DNA of 64,000 bases from Sedimentibacter hydroxybenzoicus DSM 7310. GTDB lineage: Bacteria > Bacillota > Clostridia > Tissierellales > Sedimentibacteraceae. This document shows positions 59,020-64,000 of this stretch, in pieces. A program made the position numbers and the translations under genes. The stretch lies in assembly GCF_013403245.1 (NCBI RefSeq), contig NZ_JACBNQ010000009.1, positions 1 to 64,000 on the forward strand. The letters run 5' to 3'. Numbering within the stretch: the first letter of the stretch is position 1; the number at the start of each line of letters is the position of its first letter. Under the pieces are notes generated by a model. The model did no database searches. It was not told the origin of the DNA and was given only the letters and a program-made list of their open reading frames with translations.

Positions 59020-59733
59020 TCATACCTCCTTTATTATTGTTCCTATATCGTCACCCTTAATTATTTTTTCAATATTTTCCGTGTTTTCAATTCCGAAGAC
59101 TAATATAGGAATTTTATTGTCCATACATAAAGATGTTGCAGTTGAGTCCATTATTTTAAGACCCTTGTTAAGAACATCAATATATTTCAGCTCATGATAT
59201 TTTATTGAATTTGGATTTTTATTCGGGTCGTCGGAATATACACCGTCAACTCCATTTTTTGCAAGAAGTATAATATCTGCATTTATTTCCGCAGCTCTTA
59301 ACGCTGCTGTTGTATCAGTTGAAAAATATGGGTTTCCCGAACCGCCTGAAAAAATAACTACTCTGCCCTTTTCTAAATGTCTTACGGCCCTTCTTCTGAT
59401 ATATGGTTCTGCTATTTGTCTCATTTCTATTGCAGTTTGCACTCTCGTTTCAACTCCTATTTTTTCAAGAGCATCCTGTAATGCAAGACTGTTTATAATA
59501 GTTCCCAGCATTCCCATATAATCTGACGTTGTTCTGTCCATTTCCGTGGCACTTGCTCCGCGCCAGAAATTTCCGCCGCCTACTACTATTGCAACCTCTA
59601 CACCCATTTCAATGATATTCTTTATAACATTTGAAATTCTGTTAACTATTTTCGCATCAATACCGTGTCCGGCATTTCCTGACAATGCTTCTCCGCTTAC
59701 TTTTAAAATAATTCTTTTATACTTAAGGTCCAT
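59020..59733 (-). CDS. pyrH: UMP kinase
   Basis: PyrH of 237 residues, a hexameric amino-acid-kinase-fold enzyme phosphorylating UMP to UDP. Conserved pieces are [60 protein letters not shown] and [21 protein letters not shown] chose ATG 59733 with GGAGGAAAT upstream. The gene is tightly coupled to frr. Confidence 0.97.
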   Translation of the reverse strand: MDLKYKRIILKVSGEALSGNAGHGIDAKIVNRISNVIKNIIEMGVEVAIVVGGGNFWRGASATEMDRTTSDYMGMLGTIINSLALQDALEKIGVETRVQTAIEMRQIAEPYIRRRAVRHLEKGRVVIFSGGSGNPYFSTDTTAALRAAEINADIILLAKNGVDGVYSDDPNKNPNSIKYHELKYIDVLNKGLKIMDSTATSLCMDNKIPILVFGIENTENIEKIIKGDDIGTIIKEV

Positions 59734-59762
59734 AATTTCCTCCAAGGTTTTATTGTATTAAA

Positions 59763-59782
59763 GGAGAACCATAAAGTTCTCC
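59763..59782 (-). terminator. Hairpin between tsf and pyrH
   Basis: GGAGAAC and GTTCTCC form a 7-bp stem with a six-base loop, followed on the minus strand by a weak TTTAAT run. It may be a partial terminator or a processing stem that lowers pyrH-frr expression relative to tsf. Confidence 0.55.
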
Positions 59783-59807
59783 ATTATAAGATATATTTAC
59801 CTCAGGA

Positions 59808-60722
59808 TTATTGACCCATTTGTTTTGCTACTTCTTCAGCAAAGTTTTCAGATTTCTTTTCTATTCCTTCACCGACTTCGTATCTTTGAACACCTGCAAC
59901 CTTTATATCTTTACCTATATTTTTAGCAGTATTTTCAATATGTTTTTTAACAGTGATATCTCCGTCTTTTACATAAGCCTGTTCTAACAAACAAACTTCC
60001 TTAAGCTCTTTTTGCAATCTTCCTTCAACCATTTTTTCTACAATGTTTTTTGGCTTTCCTTCATTTAAAGCTTGAGCAATCAATATTTCTCTTTCATGAG
60101 CTATGAATTCAGGATCAACATCATCCGTAGAAATATATTTAGGATTCATTGCAGCTACCTGCATAGCTAAATCTTTTCCAAGAACGTCAAGAGCTTCCTT
60201 ATTTCCTTCTGATTCTAAAGCAACTATTACGGATATTTTACCGCCCGCATGTATATAAGCTACAACAGCACCGTTTTCAACTTTTTCAACAGCAAATCTT
60301 CTGATTGACATATTTTCGCCTATCTTAGCTATTTTATCTGTCAATGTTTCCTGTAAAGTTTTTCCGCCTTCTACTTTAACAGCCTTTAAAGCTTCTACGT
60401 CTTTAACCTCTTGATTTAATACTACCTGAGCAACAGTTTCAACAAAGTTTTTGAATTCTTCATTTTTGGCAACAAAGTCTGTTTCTGAATTTACTTCTAC
60501 AACAGCACCTTTTTTACCGCATTCTGATACCAAAGCGTATGTGAGTCCTTCAGCAGCTATTCTGTCAGCTTTTTTAGAAGCCTTTGATAATCCTTTTTCT
60601 CTTAAATAATCAATTGCTTTTTCAATATCTCCGCTTGTTTCTGCCAATGCTTTTTTGCAGTCCATCATACCTGCATTCGTTTTGTCTCTTAGTTCTTTTA
60701 CCATTGAAGCTGTAATTTCCAT
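59808..60722 (-). CDS. tsf: Elongation factor Ts
   Basis: EF-Ts of 304 residues, the nucleotide exchange factor for EF-Tu. The N-terminal UBA-like domain MVKELRDKTNAGMMDCKKAL, the core VNSETDFVAKNEEFKNFVET and VAYIHAGGKISVIVALESEG, and the dimerisation-type ending are all seen. GGAGG precedes ATG 60722. A terminator-like stem separates it from rpsB, giving partial read-through control. Confidence 0.97.
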   Translation of the reverse strand: MEITASMVKELRDKTNAGMMDCKKALAETSGDIEKAIDYLREKGLSKASKKADRIAAEGLTYALVSECGKKGAVVEVNSETDFVAKNEEFKNFVETVAQVVLNQEVKDVEALKAVKVEGGKTLQETLTDKIAKIGENMSIRRFAVEKVENGAVVAYIHAGGKISVIVALESEGNKEALDVLGKDLAMQVAAMNPKYISTDDVDPEFIAHEREILIAQALNEGKPKNIVEKMVEGRLQKELKEVCLLEQAYVKDGDITVKKHIENTAKNIGKDIKVAGVQRYEVGEGIEKKSENFAEEVAKQMGQ

Positions 60723-60744
60723 TTAATAACCTCCAAATTTAAAA

Positions 60745-60783
60745 AAGCAAGGCGTAAGGAAAAAATTCCTAACCCCTTACTTT
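60745..60783 (-). terminator. Terminator/attenuator between rpsB and tsf
   Basis: On the minus strand AAGTAAGGGGTTAGG pairs with CCTTACGCCTTGCTT (two G-U pairs and one mismatch) and is followed by TTTTTT. As tsf has no evident promoter of its own, this should work as a leaky terminator. Confidence 0.75.
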
Positions 60784-60796
60784 GTTTTCTATTTTA

Positions 60797-61561
60797 TTAT
60801 TCTTCAATATTTTCTTCTACTTTTTCTAATTCTTCTTCTGTTACATCATCATTTTCAGGCTCTTCTTCAGTAAGCTGAACACCTTGTTTTCCTTCAAGAA
60901 CCGCGTCTGCCAATGTAGCTGTCAATAACTTAACCGCTCTTATAGCATCGTCGTTACCGGGAATAACGAAATCTACTTCATCAGGGTCACAGTTAGTATC
61001 TACTATTGCCACTACCGGTATTCCTAATATTTTAGCTTCCTGAACAGCTATCTTTTCTTTTCTCGGGTCTACAACAAACAATGCACCTGGAAGTTTTTCC
61101 ATATTCTTAATTCCGCCTAAGAATTTTTCCAATCTTTCAGCTTCATTTTTTAATTTAATAACTTCTTTTTTAGTAAGAAGAGCAAAGGTTCCGTCTTCCT
61201 CCATTGCCTTTAAAGAATTTAATTTGTCAATTCTTTTTCTGATTGTAGAATAATTTGTAAGCATACCGCCCAACCATCTTTGGCTCACAAAGTGCATTCC
61301 GCATCTTGCAGCTTCTGATTTAGTTGATTCCTGAGCTTGTTTTTTTGTTCCGACGAATAAAACTTCATCGCCGTTCGCTACAACTTCTTTAATAAAATTG
61401 TAAGCTTCGTCTACCTTATCACTTGTTTTCTGCAAGTCAATAATGTAGATTCCATTTCTTTCCGTAAAAATGTACTCTGCCATCTTTGGATTCCATCTTC
61501 TTGTTTGATGACCAAAGTGAACACCTGCTTCAAGCAGTTTTTTCATGCTAATAATAGCCAT
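60797..61561 (-). CDS. rpsB: 30S ribosomal protein S2
   Basis: S2 of 254 residues. It begins [20 protein letters not shown] and has [60 protein letters not shown] and [20 protein letters not shown]; the tail is very acidic. It is a late-assembling small-subunit protein. GGAGG precedes ATG 61561, and a promoter with about 100 bases of leader lies upstream. Confidence 0.97.
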   Translation of the reverse strand: MAIISMKKLLEAGVHFGHQTRRWNPKMAEYIFTERNGIYIIDLQKTSDKVDEAYNFIKEVVANGDEVLFVGTKKQAQESTKSEAARCGMHFVSQRWLGGMLTNYSTIRKRIDKLNSLKAMEEDGTFALLTKKEVIKLKNEAERLEKFLGGIKNMEKLPGALFVVDPRKEKIAVQEAKILGIPVVAIVDTNCDPDEVDFVIPGNDDAIRAVKLLTATLADAVLEGKQGVQLTEEEPENDDVTEEELEKVEENIEE

Positions 61562-61662
61562 AATTTTCCTCCTTTTGTTTTTACCTCCGGAATTTTCATC
61601 TCATCCAAAAGACCTTTCGGCACAACTCTTGCATGATCTAATTCTGTGCGTAATTATGTTTA

Positions 61663-61691
61663 AGTATATCATAGCTGTTTTTATTTGGCAA
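61663..61691 (-). promoter_or_regulatory. rpsB promoter
   Basis: On the minus strand TTGCCA (61686-61691) and TATACT (61663-61668) are exactly 17 bp apart. The leader of about 95 bases contains GTTGTGCCGAAAGGTC, which might fold for S2 autoregulation; I cannot confirm a known leader class. Confidence 0.75.
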
Positions 61692-61699
61692 TATATTTT

Positions 61700-61773
61700 T
61701 TTACGAACCCGTGGGGACAGTCCGCAGTGTCGCAAAAAGAGTACGACACCGGGACAGTCCTCGTTCCACGTCG
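61700..61773. other. Spacer with GGGACAGTCC-type repeats after topA
   Basis: The + strand has GGGGACAGTCCGCAGTGTCG and GACACCGGGACAGTCCTCG. GGACAGTCC occurs twice, and GTGTCG/CGACAC can pair as a hairpin around an AAAAAGAGTA loop, possibly acting as the topA terminator. Related GGGAC-GT motifs occur at about 16690 and 29565. Confidence 0.45.
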
Positions 61774-63963
61774 TTAAGAATCTTTGCAGCTTTTATTTAT
61801 GCATGTTGGTTTATTATCCTTTATAACCATCATTTCACCGCAATCCGGACATTTTTGATTTGTAGGTTCAAGCCATGACATATATTTGCAGTCCGGATAA
61901 TTGGTACATCCGAAAAACCTTCTTCTTGCCTTGGAAAACTTAACGGCTATTTTTCCTCCGCAAAGAGGACAATTAACATCTATGGTTTTTAATATAGGTT
62001 TTGTATTTTTACAATCGGGATAATTGGAGCATGCTAAAAATTCTCCGTATCTTCCCTTTCTTTTAAGCATTTTAGAACCGCAGTTTTCACATACCTCATC
62101 GGTTTCTTCCGCTTGCTCACCGGAATTTAAAGGTTTTGTATTTTTACATTCCGGATAATTGGGACATGCTAAAAACTTACCGTATCTTCCCTTTTTTATA
62201 ACCATAAAGGCTCCGCAGTTTTCACATTTTACATCACTTACTTCATCCTTTATTTCAATTTCTTCCATTTCCTTTTCAGCAATGTCAAGCTCTGTTTTAA
62301 ATCCGCGATAAAAATCCTTTATTACTTCATTCCATTCCTTTTTGCCTGATGCGATTTCATCTAAACTGGTTTCCAGCTCTGCAGTAAATTTTTCATTGAC
62401 TATATTTGAAAAGTATTTTTCCATCATTTCAGTTACTAAAAACCCCATATCGGTAGGAACTAAATAATTTTTATCCTTAACAATGTAATCTCTGCTGGTA
62501 ATTGTGGTAATGGTAGGTGCATAGGTACTCGGTCTGCCTATACCCCTCTCTTCTAAATCCTTGATTAGGCTTGCTTCCGTATAACGTGCCGGCGGTTGTG
62601 TAAAATGTTGTTCCGGCAAAATCTTTGCTATTTCTAACTGCTCGCCTGCTTCAACATTTGGCAAAAGCTTACTTTCAGATTCGTCACTGTATTTGTAAAC
62701 TGCTTTATACCCGTCAAAAACCAGAACTCTGCCGTTCGCTTCAAATATGTTGTCATTGTTATTTAACAATACTTTTGTTACATCATATTCTGCATCAACC
62801 ATCTGAGAAGCAACAAATCTTTTCCATATCAGACTGTACAATTTATACTGGTCGTTAGTTAAACTGTCTTTTATTAATTCAGGGTTTCTGAATACAGATG
62901 TAGGTCTGATAGCTTCATGAGCATCCTGCACCTTATTTTCACTTTTTTTGGATTTTGCATATGTCCGGTTTAAAAAATATTTTTCACCGAAATTTCCGCT
63001 GATATATTCTTTGGCACTTGCAGTTGCTTCGTCTGATAATCTGAAGGAATCTGTTCTTATGTATGTAACAAGACCTATACTTCCTTCTCCTTTTACGTTT
63101 ACACCCTCATAGAGCTGCTGAGCAACCATCATCGTTTTCTTAGCTGTAAAATTTATTCTTCTGTTGGCTTCCTGCTGCAGGCTGCTTGTTGTAAATGGTG
63201 CACTCGGCTTGGAATAGCTTTTTGTTTTATCTACCTTAAATACATTTAATTTTTCTTTGTCAAGGCTGTTTAATATTTTATTGATATCATTTTCATTTTT
63301 TATTTTAATTTTATTAACCTTGCCGTTACTGTAATTACCTGCATATTTGGCAGTAAATTTCTTCTTTTGCTTTTTAACCTCCAATTCAAGAGACCAATAT
63401 TCCTCAGGTTTGAATTCCATTATTTCTCTTTCTCTGTCAATAACCAACTTTAACGCAACAGATTGAACTCTTCCCGCACTTAATCCCTTCTCTATCTTTT
63501 TCCACAGCAAAGGGCTGATGTTATAGCCAACCAGCCTGTCAAGAATTCGTCTTGCCTGCTGTGCATCAACTAAATCTATATTTATCTTTCTCGGATTTTT
63601 ACTTGCTTTTTTAATCGCATCCTTCGTTATTTCATTAAATTCGATCCGTATTTCTTTATTTTCATCTAAATTTAAAATTTTAGACAAATGCCATGAAATT
63701 GCTTCACCTTCCCTGTCAGGGTCTGTTGCAAGATATATATTATCAGCTTTTCTTGCTTCTTTCTTCAATTCCTTTATTACATCACCTTTACCCCGTATAG
63801 TGATATAATTTGGCTCAAAATTATTTTCAACATCAATACCCAGTTTGCTTTTAGGCAAATCCCTGATATGTCCGACCGAAGCTTTAACTGTAAAATTTTT
63901 TCCTAAAAATTTACCTATAGTCTTTGCTTTCGCCGGAGATTCAACTATTAACAAATTATTCAT
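61774..63963 (-). CDS. topA: DNA topoisomerase I
   Basis: TopA of 729 residues, relaxing negative supercoils. The Toprim domain begins MNNLLIVESPAKAKTIGKFL, with NIYLATDPDREGEAISWHLS (DxDxE). The catalytic Tyr is in IGLVTYIRTDSFRLSDEAT. Four C-terminal zinc ribbons follow: CENCGAFMVIKKGRYGKFLA, CENCGSKMLKRKGRYGEFLA, CPLCGGKIAVKFSKARRRFF and CPDCGEMMVIKDN. ATG 63963 behind GGAGG is the start. In many Firmicutes dprA lies upstream, outside this window. Confidence 0.97.
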   Translation of the reverse strand: MNNLLIVESPAKAKTIGKFLGKNFTVKASVGHIRDLPKSKLGIDVENNFEPNYITIRGKGDVIKELKKEARKADNIYLATDPDREGEAISWHLSKILNLDENKEIRIEFNEITKDAIKKASKNPRKINIDLVDAQQARRILDRLVGYNISPLLWKKIEKGLSAGRVQSVALKLVIDREREIMEFKPEEYWSLELEVKKQKKKFTAKYAGNYSNGKVNKIKIKNENDINKILNSLDKEKLNVFKVDKTKSYSKPSAPFTTSSLQQEANRRINFTAKKTMMVAQQLYEGVNVKGEGSIGLVTYIRTDSFRLSDEATASAKEYISGNFGEKYFLNRTYAKSKKSENKVQDAHEAIRPTSVFRNPELIKDSLTNDQYKLYSLIWKRFVASQMVDAEYDVTKVLLNNNDNIFEANGRVLVFDGYKAVYKYSDESESKLLPNVEAGEQLEIAKILPEQHFTQPPARYTEASLIKDLEERGIGRPSTYAPTITTITSRDYIVKDKNYLVPTDMGFLVTEMMEKYFSNIVNEKFTAELETSLDEIASGKKEWNEVIKDFYRGFKTELDIAEKEMEEIEIKDEVSDVKCENCGAFMVIKKGRYGKFLACPNYPECKNTKPLNSGEQAEETDEVCENCGSKMLKRKGRYGEFLACSNYPDCKNTKPILKTIDVNCPLCGGKIAVKFSKARRRFFGCTNYPDCKYMSWLEPTNQKCPDCGEMMVIKDNKPTCINKSCKDS

Positions 63964-64000
63964 TATTTCCTCCAATACCGCTGATTTGTTAAAAAAATCA

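Noticed and set aside
61700-61773. tRNA gene or rRNA fragment after topA
   Set aside because: The GGGGACAGTCC repeats give no cloverleaf, and no T-loop GGTTCGAATCC-like sequence is positioned properly.

Overview
The window looks like a chromosome segment of a low-GC, anaerobic, Gram-positive Firmicute of the Clostridia/Tissierellia type; a Sedimentibacter-like amino-acid fermenter is my guess from gene style and the KamA-family enzyme, not a proof. Supporting signs are AT-rich DNA, strong GGAGG ribosome binding sites, PolC-type DNA polymerase III, and classical Firmicute gene orders (rpsB-tsf-pyrH-frr-uppS-cdsA-rseP-ispG and rimP-nusA-ylxR-ylxQ-infB-rbfA-nrnA-truB-ribF-rpsO-pnp). I see no rRNA, tRNA, CRISPR array, integrase or transposase gene.

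Region 1 (1-1985, + strand): an orphan OmpR-type response regulator followed by two decayed LytTR-type regulators. The second is cut off near position 1975 and joined tail to tail with a truncated GyrI-like gene. That junction is the left edge of the next region.

Region 2 (about 1975-29400): an accessory array of about 40 small, mostly single-domain genes, all on the minus strand. It holds GNAT acetyltransferases (eight apparently intact plus several broken), VOC/glyoxalase proteins, methyltransferases, hydrolases, relatives of antibiotic-modifying enzymes (AAC(6')-, APH-, ANT(6)- and Lnu-like), DUF proteins, a peptide deformylase paralog, a HepT/MntA-like toxin-antitoxin pair and two glycine-zipper membrane proteins. 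The array is littered with gene fragments. Many are the first 20-90 codons of a gene, several still with a good ribosome binding site; others are chimeras of two genes. At least eight gene boundaries carry a 12-bp palindrome AAATTNNAATTT, once as an attC-like inverted pair. This resembles a gene-cassette array without a visible integrase and is the best candidate for an undescribed system here.

Region 3 (29582-32100): a beta-sandwich-like protein of unknown role and a GntR/ABC transporter operon with a clear promoter and operator.

Region 4 (32160-64000): conserved core genes for translation, transcription, replication, isoprenoid, phospholipid and nucleotide metabolism. Minus-strand operons are broken only by the + strand pair kamA-like and mgtC-like. 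Six intergenic sites carry a REP-like element of about 52 bp with two hairpins, single, in tandem or nested, next to intrinsic terminators. RibF lacks its riboflavin kinase domain, and dxr is missing from its usual place between cdsA and rseP.
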